Below are positions 24,885-36,474 of a DNA stretch of 64,000 nucleotides, in pieces. This stretch comes from Heliocidaris erythrogramma (taxonomy: Eukaryota; Echinodermata; Echinoidea; Camarodonta; Echinometridae). Within the stretch, counting starts at the first letter, position 1. Every line of letters begins with the position of its first letter. The position numbers were made by a program, and so were the translations under genes. The notes below the pieces were generated by a model. That model ran no database searches. It was not told the DNA's origin and was given only the letters and a program-made list of their open reading frames with translations. The DNA lies in the NCBI GenBank assembly GCA_025617745.1, contig CM046855.1, positions 44,879,313 to 44,943,312 of the forward strand. The letters run 5' to 3'.

Positions 24885-25941
24885 TTGACTATACAGACAA
24901 GTGGCATGTATATTCTTTTCAACTATATCTCATAAAGTGACAGGTCCTGTGATAACATGTAGCGGTAATGATCTTTCATCTGTGGGTAAAATTCTACCAA
25001 ACCTTTGTATGGTTAAGAATGTTATTGTAATTGGAAGACATTTCAGGTGACTAGTCTAATACATATTCCTGGCATCCTGCCTTTAAAGTAACAAGTCCTG
25101 TGAGAACATGAAATGATAAGGATCTTTTGGAAAAATTCTACCAAGAGGAAAATTATATCTGTCATAAATAACAGTTGTTATGAAGATATTTGAAGTGCCT
25201 CTTTATAGTCTAGAATGGTATAGAATGTGGTAGGCCTGCTTGACAACGCTGAAGACATTTTGGGGAAAAGGCTAATGGTTTATTACTTCCTCCTTCCCTA
25301 CATCCTGCATTTGAAGTAATGAGTCCTATGAGTGTATCAGAGTCATTGTGATCTTTGGGAAAAAAATTCTCCCAAGAGAGAATTGGCACTTGTAACTGTA
25401 ACTGTCATAAATAACCATACAGGAACATATTCCTGAGGGGTGTTGCTGTCTTTCGTGTTCTATATGTTTTTGGAGTGAAAATGTACCGATATGACATATT
25501 TGGGCACTTTCCTGCTCAAATATGAGATTATTCAGTTACCACGCTGCCCGATTATGAGGTTGCCCAAATTTCCCCACTTTCACAATCTTCGGGGGGGGGG
25601 GGGGGGGGCTGCAGCTCCCCCGCTGCCTTGTACACCTATGTAAATAACAGTCATCATGAAGATATTTGAAGTGCCTCATAGATTGCTCTAGAAAGTTGAA
25701 GGGCCCTTTGTATGCTTAGTAGAAATGTGAGCTATTCCAATATTTCACCATATCGTTCTACATGTCAAAACAACAGTGTTGATAACAGAATTCATTTTTA
25801 CATTTCCCACACACTTGTTATGCATGTTTATATATATACACACAATAACTAAAAAAAGAATTCTCCTGAACTTGACTTATTATTCCCTATTTATAAAAAC
25901 TTTATCTCTGCTTAGCTATCAATTTTATCCCTTGTAACCTG

Positions 25942-25975
25942 ACATTCAAGCTTTCTTTAAAGAAAGCTTGAATGT
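25942..25975. repeat. Perfect 34-bp palindrome
   Basis: The left half ACATTCAAGCTTTCTTT is followed without spacer by its exact reverse complement. No flanking element was recognised. Confidence 0.95.
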
Positions 25976-26239
25976 TTCCTTTTCTTAAAATAATTTGATG
26001 CCTTCACATTCTGACAAACTTTGTTTTTCTTCTCCTTGGTGAGTATTTGATTAAGTGTTGACATTTATATGTGAGAATATAAAAGAGAAAGTGCTTAATT
26101 TATTTCCCACATGTTCCTTGGCTTTTAATAATAATCCGAATCAATCCTTCAGATAACCAGTGACAATAACAAGTCATCCAATATCTTCAGATTGATAATG
26201 GATTGACAGGATGTGAAAAGCAATATAAACATCCACCCC

Positions 26240-26650
26240 CATGGGATCGACATGAGCATCTATTTCTACCTACAATCATCGTAGTGAAACAGAGGTCAGT
26301 TGAGACGCATCCTCAATTTAGATCTTGTGTTCTGTAACATCACGAACTTTGTTTTCGCAAAGATAGACTGTACAAAAATCTTGCATTACCTGTATCTATT
26401 AAAAGTTCTGGAAGATTCATGGGATCAACATGAGCATCTATTCCTACCAGCCCACACACCCACTGCAGTGAAATGGAAGTCAGTTGAGACGCATTTGCAG
26501 TAAAGATTACATTTCTCCAGGAACTTTGTTTTTGCGAAGATGGATTTTTTGAAATTCCTGCCTTACCCATTTACTTATGAAAAGTGCTGGAAGATTAAAA
26601 ATTATTGGGATTGACTGGAGCATTTGTTTCCATGTTCTCTTTACTGTGAC
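26240..26650 (+). repeat. Three tandem ~180-bp units
   Basis: CATGGGATCGACATGAGCAT (26240), CATGGGATCAACATGAGCAT (26419) and ATTGGGATTGACTGGAGCAT (26605) start successive units. The first two share GTCAGTTGAGACGCAT, AACTTTGTTTT-GC-AAGAT and AAAGT(T/G)CTGGAAGATT. Confidence 0.75.
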
Positions 26651-26679
26651 AAATGTTGGGTTCAGTGAGCTCAACTTGG

Positions 26680-26965
26680 TGATTTTTGCTCAATTTTTTA
26701 GTAAAAAGTGATCATGTTTGGACACAATATTGTATAAGGGGGTATAAAATGGGGACACATAAATAACCTTGTGTTGTGCAATTTTTACATTAATGCAAAA
26801 GTAATTATGTGTCTGACCAACTTTTAGGCAATTATATGCTACACTGTGATTTTTGCTCAGTTTGTATCGAAAAGTGATCCTGATTGGGGGAAATATTACC
26901 AAGGGTGGGCATAAAATTGACAATAGGTTGAGTGGATACATGAATCCTCTCATGTCGGGCAATTT
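26680..26965 (+). repeat. Two tandem ~165-bp units
   Basis: GTGATTTTTGCTCAATTTTT with AAAAGTGATC at 26680 recurs as GTGATTTTTGCTCAGTTTGT with AAAAGTGATC at about 26848. Each is followed by a GGGTATAAAAT/GGGCATAAAAT segment and a GCAATTTTTA block. It ends at the C21 run. Confidence 0.65.
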
Positions 26966-27774
26966 TTATCCAACATTACTTTACAGTCTTGCTTCCCCCC
27001 CCCCCCCCCCCCCCCTCTAATATACACCATCTTTGTGAAATATGGGTCACTTGCTTCCTCTGCATTTCAAACTTGATTCTCAGCGATGAGGAGAAAAGCC
27101 GCATGCTGATGAATAGACAGCGATTGATGAGACATGTTAAGATCAAACAAGGCACATGTGTTTTAACCATCAAAGTCAAGTTTGAAGAGAGTAGCACTTA
27201 AGTAAAAAAATTGTCGCCATCAGCAATGGCGGACTGCGGTCCGAAACCACACAAGTGCTTGTGTTTGTCAGTGTTAATGTGCATATACACTGATGTACTC
27301 GCTTGTTTTCGTATTGAGTGGATATTTTTTTGTTGCGGGATACCCAGGGCAATGTTAGTGGGAAGGGGGTAAGTGTAATATGGAAATTTGTTTCTTTTTC
27401 ACAAGATCTACATTTGGCAAACACATGCACGTCTTTGAGGTAATTCACTACTCGAAATATACTCTTTAATCTGACAGAACCCAAAGCCTTCTCTGAATGC
27501 AAATTACTATGCTCTTTTAATAAAAGGAAAGAGTGATTTTTCACTCCCCTGGAGCCATCTCAGTGATCACTTGTTTAGGAGTTAATATCAAGTGCTCTCT
27601 AAAGAAAAATAGTGTTTGTCACTCTATTTTCACTCTAGGTCACTCCCATCAGTTAGATAATATGAAATTGAATGTAGGTGATTATGACTTTTTTTACGAG
27701 GAATGATGTCGGGTCTGTTTTTGTAAGCTAATTGAGCTAAAATACGGTGAAACACTTTACATTATGCATGGCTG

Positions 27775-28460
27775 TTGATCCACATGGGGATAATGATTCC
27801 TGCATACAATGCCATTCGGGTGAGACCGATGCTCATCTACTCGAGATGTAGAATCATTCACTCTATCTCATATGGGTTTAATGTTGTTCTCGTTAGATCA
27901 TCTTGTTTTTCTCCCTCTCTGCTTTCCATCACTCTCTCTCTTTTTCTCTCTCTTTCTGTCTCTCTCTCTCTCCATCTATCTAAATCTCAGTTACGTATGC
28001 ATTCAAGTGAGGCTGACACTTGTCTTGATGTAGAATCATTCATTCTATCTCAAATGGGTTTGGTGTTTCCATAGGATCTTGTTCCTTCTTCCTCTTTGCA
28101 CTCCATCTATCTTCTCTCTCTCCATCCTCCTAAATCTCAGTTTCGTATCCTACCTGCATACAATACCATTGAAGTGAGACCGACGCTCGTCTACTCAAGA
28201 TGTAGAATCATTTATTTTTCTGGTATGGGTATTGATGTCTTGTAAGATTGTTTTGTTTCTTTTTTCCTCTTTTCTCTCTCCCTCTCCAACTATCTCTCTC
28301 CCATTCCGTCTCTCTTTCTCTCTCTCTCCATTATCTAGATCTCTCTGTCTCTCGCTTCTCAATCTTACAACTCTCCAGCTTTGTTTTCCTTCACATAATT
28401 GTCTTTGTTTTCACAGCATTGTCTTTTTTTTGCCTCTCCCCATCTCCATATTTCTCTCTT

Positions 28461-28491
<31 letters not shown>

Positions 28492-28492
28492 G

Positions 28493-28525
<33 letters not shown>

Positions 28526-29040
28526 TGCTCTGTCACTCTCCCTTTCTATCTCTCATTCCATCCCCCTTCTGTCTGTGTGTCTGTCTCTCTATCCATCTCT
28601 GCCTTTATCAACATGGTGTAATGACCACTTGATTTGAGGATGAGACTTACACTTGTCTATGCAAGATGTAGAGTCGTCCACTCTATCTTTCTCCAGTCAG
28701 TCTTGCCATCACTATCTCGAATATCTATCTCACTATCACTTTTACCATCTTATATTCCATCTCCCCCCCCTCTCTCTCTCTGTATTATGGGGATAGTGCC
28801 TACATCATTTCTTGTCATGTCATAGGCATGAGAGTGATGCTCATCTACTCAAGATGTTGAGTCATTCATTTTATCCCTTACTCTATCACTTTGACTTTGC
28901 CTCCAACATAATCATCTGGTTTTTATCCCTCTCTCCTCTTTCCCTCTTTCTCTCTTTCTCTCTTTCTCTCTCTTTTTGTCTCCATTTGTCTCTCTATCCA
29001 CGTCTCTCCAACTTTCTCTTTCTCTACATCTCTGTGTGTA
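27775..29040 (+). repeat. CT-rich block with interspersed repeat unit
   Basis: Long TCTCTCTC/TTTCTC tracts alternate with five or more copies of a non-simple unit, GATGCTCATCTACTCAAGAT followed by GTAGAATCATTCATTCTATC, near 27825, 28015, 28185, 28650 and 28835. It is a minisatellite whose pyrimidine portion has expanded. The 129-residue Ser/Leu open frames across it are low-complexity artefacts. Confidence 0.9.
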
Positions 29041-29226
29041 TACAGGGATATTATAAGTAACTAAATGAACAAACAAAAATCATGTTAACATGAAATAAAT
29101 ATCTCATATTTGTTTCATGACTGGATTCATTTTGTTTAGTCATGTTTGCCAAAGAATGACAGTAATTTGTACAAAAATAAAGAGCTTGTCACATGGCACT
29201 CCATAAAATCAGTGGAACAAGTTAAA

Positions 29227-29356
29227 CCAGGGGGGTGTTTCATCAAGTGTCTTGTCAGTGATTTTTACTGACAATTGGCTCTCAGCCAATCAGATGCAAG
29301 GATTTCATTAGCTTATAACAGTTATGATGACAGGTTTTTATGAAACAGGGCCCTGG
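29227..29356 (+). mobile_element. MITE, GTTTCATCA family, mixed ends
   Basis: The left end is type A (GGGTGTTTCATCAAGTGTCT, then AGTGATTTTTACTGACAA). The core is CTCTCAGCCAATCAGATGCA, and the right end is type B (GATGACAGGTTTTTATGAAA, CAGGGCCCTGG). The outermost TTAAACCAGGG and CCCTGGTTTAA still pair although the inner ends differ. Confidence 0.87.
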
Positions 29357-29599
29357 TTTAATGCAGTCCACCATTATGAAAATGAGCCTATGGTTTTGTG
29401 AGCTCGTGGTAATTGGAGGGTTGAATCTCAGTTTGATCCCCATTCTGATCCCCATTCTGTTGACATGATTGAAGCAATGTGAGTAATGCAAGGGATGTAC
29501 TCCATGGCCAAACGAGAAACAGTTGGTGGACGTTGCTTTCCTCTCAGAATGCATGAAAGAGAAACAAGCTATCAGCTTTCTCTCCTGTCAGAGACATGG

Positions 29600-30115
29600 A
29601 TGCTGGATGGACCAAAAAAGAGAGATAAAGACAGAGATAGACAGAGATAGAGAGGGAGAAGGAGAAGAAATGGGAAAGAGAAACAGAAAGAGGGGAGAGA
29701 GAGAGGGGAGGGGAGAGAGAGAGGGGAGGGGAGAGAGAGAGAGAGGGGGATGGGGAAAAATAGGAGAGAGAAAGTGAAAGAGGAGGAGAAAGGAACAAGG
29801 GATGAGAGTGAGAGGGAAAAAGAAAGGGGGAGATATACATTATAGAGAAAGGTGGGGACGAAAAAAGAGGGAGATGGAGAGAAAAAAGAGGAAAATACAT
29901 GTAGATAGGGAGATAGAGAGTCAAAGAATTTGAGAGAGAGAGAGATGGGGAAGAGAATTAGGGAAGAATGATGAGAGAATAGAACAGAAAGAGAGAGAGA
30001 GAGAGGAAGGGGATATGGAGGGATGAGGGAGAGAACAGGAAAAAGGAGAAAGAGAGAGAGAGAGAGAGAATGGGGAAGAGGAAGAGAGATGGAGAGAAAG
30101 TGAGAAGGGGAGAGC
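29600..30115 (+). repeat. GA-rich block
   Basis: GAGAGA, GGGGAG and AGAAAG tracts with few pyrimidines. It is complementary in composition to the CT-rich block ending ~570 bases upstream. Open frames on the opposite strand are low-complexity artefacts. Confidence 0.92.
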
Positions 30116-30921
30116 CATTTGTCATTATAAATCTGTCATGGTAACATCAACATTTCAACAGTAATAAAGCACTCTCCTTATCACAATATATGTGAAGTTA
30201 TATCCGTCAACGTTATCAAAATAATTTGCAAACTCGATTAAACTTCGGCAGAGAACACTGAATCATAGAATAACTTCTAGAATGTTCAACATCCATCTCC
30301 GGAAGGTGTGGGTAGTGGGAGAATGACGGTTCCGTACAGGGTAGCCTTAATGTAGCAGGCTTACGTAGGAATGTGCCTTACACTATCTCTTCATATTAAA
30401 ACCCCTCTTGGGTTGTGAAACGATACCGGTTGAATAGAATCCAGGGCATCAGCTGTCCCCTCCGCCTGTTGCAAAAAGCTCTTCGTTTCCACATCCTAAT
30501 GTCAAGGCTCGAAATTCCGCTTCTCTCCCCGAATATGCGGCACTTCGCTGTCTCAGAAGTGCTGTCTCTCGCACGAACACTCGATGTGTGGGTAGCGACA
30601 CATGGCCATAATGAAGTGTAGAAGTCTGTTGTTCCGAATGAAAGGGGAGAAAGAGAGATGTCATCTAAGAGAAGTTATTATTAGTCTGTATGATAACAGC
30701 TGCCTTTACGGAGAATGGCTGCAGCCTTGTCTAACCTCCACTATCTATGCATTGGGAGATGGACTATTTGTAGGAAGATAAGATGCACATGTTTATCCCT
30801 ATACTCTCTTCATTCTAAATGATGCTGTTATGATATTGAATTTATTTATAGATGCAAATGATAAGAAAAAAATCTACAATTTGATTTGCTATTTGTGTCT
30901 TTGTATTCTCTGTATTTATAG

Positions 30922-31199
30922 CTTGTGGACTGGTTGTGTTATTCTATGCAATGGCATGTCCGGCACAGCGTAAAGCTGGTATATGTCCTCCCCCACAGCT
31001 ATGCCACCCAACAATTGATTTGAATGAAAATCCTTGGAGTTCAGTTACAGAGTATTACCAAAGGGTACTATTCCACAAGATATCACATTTGTTTGGTATC
31101 TTTGATGAGGAGGATGCTCGATCTAGAGGATGCTTTGGACAAGAAAAAGTGGAAGGAGGGAGTGTCCTCATGTCGTGGAAGTCAGTAACACCTCAGTAA
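30922..31199 (+). CDS. Candidate alternative last exon (unrecognised)
   Basis: A pyrimidine-rich tract ends in TTTATAG at 30921. From 30922 an open frame of about 92 codons runs to TAA at 31197-31199, with AATAAA at 31247-31252. The frame needs one base from the preceding exon, which is what exon a of PACS leaves (G plus CT gives Ala), so a splice 4616 to 30922 would stay in frame. The peptide starts ACGLVVLFYAMACPAQRKAG, has four further Cys, includes SSVTEYYQRVLFHKISHLFG and ends SWKSVTPQ. I recognise no domain. It could equally be a chance frame, or the end of a nested gene. Confidence 0.3.
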
Positions 31200-31870
31200 C
31201 TGACTTTGACAAATAATGATAATGATTTGTGAACACATGACTAGAAAATAAATGACTTTGTTTTGTATTTATGACATACAGTTGTGGGAAAGATTGAATT
31301 GATGTAGAAATATTTTGACATATTTATTGATAAAGACAACATGCTCTTTGGAATATGATTCATTTATTCAAATGTGACCTACCAGTGTTGTTTCGAAACC
31401 CTTCTTTATTTATGTCAACATCTCCTACGCGGTCATTCGGTATTTACTTCGCTACTGATCTTTTTATCATCACAAAGCAAGTAAATGGGTCCCGCTAAGT
31501 GCATACTCTTCTTCTATCTCATTTATGGCAGGCAATGAATATTTTGATGGGTGTCAGAAAAGTAGAGCTGGTGCTAATATGCCGCCATCGAGGGAGTCTC
31601 ATTGATTGGAGCGAGATAAGAAAAATAGCAAATGCAGTTGATGGGGTTAAAAATATCCACTCTGCATTTTATCAGTCAGACTGAAATACAGAAAGGGAAA
31701 AGCACACAGTGACCCATATTCAGTCAAGTGTGGTTTCCAAATTGTTACATGTTTGTGCATATGACATGAATCTTTGAAATTTAGAAAATAGATTGTGTCT
31801 GAGTCATTAATGATGACATACCATAATGATCATTTAGCACCTCCCAGACAGGCATGTATATATACACATA

Positions 31871-32063
31871 TACAGAATGGTTACTGATAATGTTATTTTT
31901 GTGGTAAGAAGGAAATAGAATATCATACAAGCAAGGTATAATTGCTGGAATTTGGTATTCATTCAATGAAATACAAAGACAAATCATTTTTATAATTTTG
32001 TATGCATATTATAGTACCCTTATTACAGAAGCTTGGTCTAATAATTTTTTCCAGGGCTGTATA
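31871..32063 (-). mobile_element. MITE, GAAAAAATTATTAGACCA family, left end lost
   Basis: Matches 51284-51505 nearly base for base from ATTTTTGTGGTAAGAAGGAA to TAATTTTTTCCAGGGCTGTA, but the left inverted end is missing. Shared words include CAAGGTATAATTGCTGGAAT and CAGAAGCTTGGTCTAATAAT. A third copy at 62469-62665 is inverted. Confidence 0.85.
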
Positions 32064-35000
32064 TGAATTAACTAATATTTCAATCATATTTGCATATTAT
32101 TAGATATCGCTCTGTGCCCAAATGATAAACCTGTTTACACAAATTTGAAGATGCATGGACTTAAATTTGTCATTCGCATGGAGATGCAGTTGAAAACAAG
32201 ATAAAAACGTTAAATTGCATATTATTATTTCTGGAAATGTACATCCACTGCGTCCTTCCACTGGCCATACAATTATTGATTAAATTTACTATACAGATAT
32301 CATGATGTGAACAGGACAAGCCTATAATTGCTCTCAGATTATGTTAATGTCTTTTGAATGAATGAGTGATTCATCTGCCAGTCGTGTCACTGGACCATTG
32401 ATATGCTCACGTGCCAGAATTTGAGGTTTGGGATTTTCATATGAATTTTCATGCACAGTTAAATTGTTAATGGAATATGAGAAGTTGAATTTCCCCATGA
32501 ATTGGCTGTGTGAGTCATGACTATGTTGCGCATTTATGAGTCCATCAAGGTCATTGTCATTTCATTATGTGTGTAGTCTAATCACATAGCCTTGCGCTCA
32601 TAAAGGTGCACAAAGTTAAACCTTATTTAACTAATAATTCACTGGTTTATGTAGCACCGCGTGGCAACCTCTCTGTTCTGTACAAATTACTGTAATTTTG
32701 GGACAAAATTGATTTAAGAAATGAATCCAGTCATGCAATGAAAATGAGACATTGATTTTATGTTGACAAGATTTTTTTTTTCTTCAGTTAGTTGAGTTAC
32801 AGAATTTTAGTAACTTTTGTGGGATAAGAAGTTTTACACTTGGCATTCTATAAATCAGTGGACTGAACTAAAATTAGTATGCTTTTGATTAATTAGTTAA
32901 TTTATGTCCATTTAATTGATATCATTCAACTGCTCTGAGATGAGGAAGCAATATTGTTGAAAGCCATTATTTTTTTTTGATCATTTGTAAAGAAGGAATG
33001 TAAGAAATTGTTTAATGGGGTTATCCTCATTTTTGTTTGTTTACTATTCATGGAGTCAGAAGTGAAAAATTGAGCAAAGGTCATGAGATATTAAACAAGC
33101 CACTTTTATGAAATTCATCAAGAAAGAATCTCTTTGCTTTTTGGGGCATTGATCAAAATACCACATGCCAGACTGATAATGTTCTCGGTACAATCTGAAA
33201 GGATATTGCAACATTTGCTTAATCATAATTCATTTATGTTCTTTTACAATCGTGGGTTAGAGAGGAACTGATTAATTTTAGCCTTGGTGTAAGAGGACAC
33301 CCCAAGTCCGGGATTATTAACATCAATTACCCTTTGATCCTAGTCTTCATTTGATCTCCTTATGTGCTGACGAGCGAGCTTATGAATATGATGACAACAG
33401 GGCATGAACTTGCACATTCAAGTTTACTGCATAGCCCAGTAGACATATTATTCATAAACTAGTGCAAATGTACGATGCTGTCATGTTCATTAATTTGAAT
33501 TGAATTGATTTGAGAGTGAATACTGAAAATAGAATATGAATCGGATGAAGATTTATTTAGGTAGCTTACTATTTGACAATTTAGCATTTGGGCTGTAAAA
33601 ATAATGGCATTAAATAAAAAAATCTTCTGTAAAATGTATCTCTCAAATATCGTAAAATTTAAAGACGATTTTGGCATTAGATTCATGTGCAAATCAGCCA
33701 CTTTTATTTTGTACTTAAAATGTTGAATTCATCTGCAGTACCTTTTAAAAGAGTCATCTAGCAGTCATTTATCAGTCAAATTAGTCCATTGTACACATAC
33801 ATGTTATGAAAAAGGATAGGATATACATTTGTAGCTTATAATTCTTATTGAGAAAAGGGAAATTTATACATTTTTTTACAGACTTTCTTTCCAGTAGAGA
33901 AGAGAGCACATAAGGTTTGAAAGAAAGTCACCAGTATGCACCGACAGACAGCAAGTGTATTCACTCACTACAGAGTTACCTGCAGACTTAGCTCTGCAGA
34001 TAGACAACAGTTGTCATGCTATACCTTACACAAACCTCCTGTATGCACAGGAACCCTGTGAATAAAAGTACCTGCTGTATTTGTCATCGTGAAGTATTTA
34101 CCAACCTTTCTTATGCACAGACAAGATGTGACTTGCGCAAGTCATGTGTTCCCTGACTCCTATGGAAAAAAAAGGTAATTTTCTAACATGACAAGAGGCC
34201 CAATACCTTTCCTGTATTTGCTGAGACACTCCGATATTCATGAATGCAGCCAGGGAGAAAATACGATTTTCCGTCAAGGACTTGAATGAATTTTGTGAGG
34301 TTTGGGAGGAATATCATTAGGCAGTTTGACACCTGCTGATTCTAATTTGGGACGTATTGATTATTTGCAGTGTCGTCTACCTCTGTTATTTTTCACTAGT
34401 AGTTTTCTTGTAATCATGAACGGGGAATGTTTTTCAATTTGAAGGAGGATTCCTGATGGTCGTTTTACTTGTGAATGAACTTCTAAAAAAAATTGAAATA
34501 TAGTGTGTGTTATAATCTTAATTACTGGTCGAGTCGGATGTTGTTTCAGGGTAGAGCTCTTGTTTAATTTCATCATTTCTTACGGGCGGCAGTCTTGCTT
34601 TTATTCATACATGTGTACAGACATTCAATTGATTGCCAGGAATATTATGAAACCGGAGACTTGAAACTTACATGCATTGTGGCATAAGTTTTCTGCCATG
34701 AAAAGATGGAATTGCAACCATGAATTTTGTAATTCTCTAGAATGTGTTGTTTGCATAAGTGGCAGTCGTTGATAATTGTAAAAAATTATCAGCTCTCAAA
34801 AGTCTCTGATTTTACAGTTGTCACATTCTATGAAAAGATTCTGCCATTCAGGCAAATGGCAGTTATGGAGAAAAAAATGTATGCCTAAGAAATCAGTGGT
34901 AAATAAGGTTTTTTTTCAATACGTAATATAATTTCAATTGAATTTACGTCTACTGAATGTATAATTTTACCACCTGCAAGAGAATATCATTTCATTACAA

Positions 35001-35230
35001 GGAAGGAGATTTGGGTTTTTCTAGATTTGGCATACTTCATGTCTAGGATTTATATAGCTATGCTTTTGTGATGTTGTATTTTTGTTCAGGACGTCCTTTT
35101 TAATGCTATTCATCTACCACTTATTTGGTTTTGTCCTGTGCTATATCATCAATAAATTGATGTTTTAAAACTTTTGAAGCAACAATCATAACACAAATAT
35201 GTATGAATCATTCCTTGCCTTTTTTTGCAG

Positions 35231-35331
35231 ATCGCTCCGTGGACATGGACAATGAGAGCGACGATGACGACGACTCCTACTCGTCGGACCAGGAGAACAG
35301 CGACAGCGGTGAGAACATGGTGGGAGGCCAG
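35231..35331 (+). CDS. PACS: PACS exon b: acidic autoregulatory cluster
   Basis: The acceptor is CTTTTTTTGCAG and the donor CCAG|GTGAGA. The first codon is split: G from exon a plus AT gives Asp. The peptide begins DRSVDMDN, continues with the acidic run ESDDDDDSYSSDQENSD, and ends ENMVGGQ. Vertebrate PACS1 has DRSPDIDN followed by a Glu/Ser cluster containing the casein kinase 2 site that controls cargo binding (Ser278). The serines here in SYSSDQE fit the CK2 rule of an acidic residue at +3, so the autoregulatory switch looks conserved; phosphorylation itself is inferred. Aspartate replaces most glutamates of the vertebrate cluster. Confidence 0.94.
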
Positions 35332-35654
35332 GTGAGAACTCAGCTGCATGCCCACCAGCTCCCCTGGAACGTGAGTCTTGTCTAAACACACCCTGCCCTC
35401 ACTGCAGTGTGAACGCTTCTTACTATATCAGTGCCTCCCGACATTTGGTCATGGGCTAGTCCAAGCTATTTTGTCCCATATGTTACCAACCACGTCCAAC
35501 ATTTTAGAAGTTCTGATGACCGTGTATAGCCGTCCTAGAGATTAGACGGACAAAAAATCAAGTAAAATGCTAAGTTTATGTTAATGTTCAAAATTCTATT
35601 ATTCGATTTCATAATACTTGGTAATGTATTGGACAATCCTTGGACTTGCCCGGA

Positions 35655-36199
35655 CATGACACATGCTCCTATGACAATCACTCAGCGGTCTGTTTCCTGC
35701 AATAAATAAATTCTTAAGTTCAACCCTGGTCCCAAAAATATACCTAACCCTAACCCTAAACCTGACCTAAAACCTAGTTGTAACCCTAACCCTGTATGAA
35801 ATAAAGTCCAGGGCCCTGTTTCATAAATTTTGTTATTGATAACAAGTCACAATCATTGTTATAAGCTACTGAAATCATTGAATTTGATTGGCTTACAGCA
35901 AATTTGTCATAGATCTGCAGCAGTTGTTATTGATAACGAGTTTCAGGAAACAGGGCCCAGAGCAATTGACGCTGGAGCAAATGGCGGATCAACGCCATAT
36001 TTGCTCCAGCGACAATGGCTCTGGACTTTAAAGTCGTCAAAGAGATTGGGCTAGGGTTAGGGTTGTCATTGGGTTTCAGGTCAGGTTTAGGGTCAACGTT
36101 AAGAGTTTGGCATAAAGTATGGTCCAGGTATGGTCCAGGTATGGTCCAGGGTTGAATTTATCAATCACTGAGTTGTTGTCACTGGAGCATGTGGCATAC
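35655..36199. mobile_element. Foldback element with telomere-like arms
   Basis: The left arm runs from ACACATGCTCC through TTCAACCCTGG, CCTAACCCTAACCCTAAACC, TGACCTAAAACC and AACCCTAACCCTG to TAAAGTCCAG. The right arm is its inverted copy: CTGGACTTTA, CTAGGGTTAGGG, GGTTTCAGGTCAGGTTTAGG, CCAGGGTTGAA and GGAGCATGTGGC. Arms total roughly 150 bases each. Three TATGGTCCAGG units lie at about 36118-36150. A GTTTCATCA-family MITE is nested at 35808-35959, and the centre holds a palindrome around GCTGGAGCAAATGGCG / CGCCATATTTGCTCCAGC. Confidence 0.78.
35808..35959 (-). mobile_element. MITE, GTTTCATCA family, two type B ends
   Basis: GGGCCCTGTTTCATAAATTT with TTGTTATTGATAACAAG at the left, and TTGTTATTGATAACGAG with TTTCAGGAAACAGGGCCC at the right. 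The core is in the reverse orientation (TTATAAGCTACTGAAATCAT, GATTGGCTTACAGC). It sits inside the telomere-like foldback element. Confidence 0.87.
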
Positions 36200-36474
36200 A
36201 AATATCTATCGTTGGCTCAGTGAAAATAGGACATTATAGACTTCATCACATATAGCTCAGCTGGCTCGTCACAGGTTTCGGGATTGAAAAGGATTCAAAT
36301 TACGATTGAAAAATGACAATGATTTTTATTACCCGATTCCTGGGAAAACAAGTAATGCAAAAACAGAAATTCTTGGAAATTTCTCAAATGTTCTAGATTT
36401 GCCAAAGATTCATGGTGTGCAATGGTTAGATTATAACAAAACTGAATTTTGTTGAACTTACAAAGTTTTTAATG

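Larger units (their letters stand above)
24170..25690 (+). repeat. Diverged tandem array (~160-230 bp units)
   Basis: Recurring words in the same order are GGCTAATGGTTTA (24192, 25270), CATCTTGCATTTG / CATCCTGCATTTGAAGTAA, AGTCCTGTGAGAACATG (24945, 25092, diverged at 25322), GATCTTTGGGAAAAA-TTCT, and AAGATATTTGAAGTGCCTC (25183, 25658). Two other elements (24315-24577 and 24702-24884) sit inside the array. Confidence 0.6.
4617..35230 (+). other. PACS intron between exons a and b (30.6 kb)
   Basis: A GT-AG intron in phase 1. Individual repeats are listed separately. Stretches without a recognised element include 5100-6500, 7600-9460, 10080-10560, 10900-11500, 11600-12500, 13700-14380, 14460-15390, 17760-18260, 18300-19760, 20150-21970, 22150-23610, 27030-27760, 30120-30920 and 32070-35230. 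These hold only homopolymers, short AT-rich sequence and a few moderately GC-rich islands (about 12690-12960, 17475-17760 and 30290-30640). Confidence 0.85.

Noticed and set aside
28232..28637. 129-residue Ser/Leu-rich open frames
   Set aside because: They are translations of CT microsatellite in two frames; low complexity, no splice or start context.
29544..29924. 126-residue open frame on the minus strand
   Set aside because: Produced by the GA-rich tract read in reverse; same low-complexity Ser/Pro/Leu pattern.
35745..35795. True telomere or chromosome end
   Set aside because: The CCCTAA words are degenerate, few, and matched by an inverted copy 250 bases away inside an intact gene.
36253..36302. 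tRNA gene (TAGCTCAGCTGG A-box-like word)
   Set aside because: No cloverleaf and no good B box follows; at most a SINE remnant.
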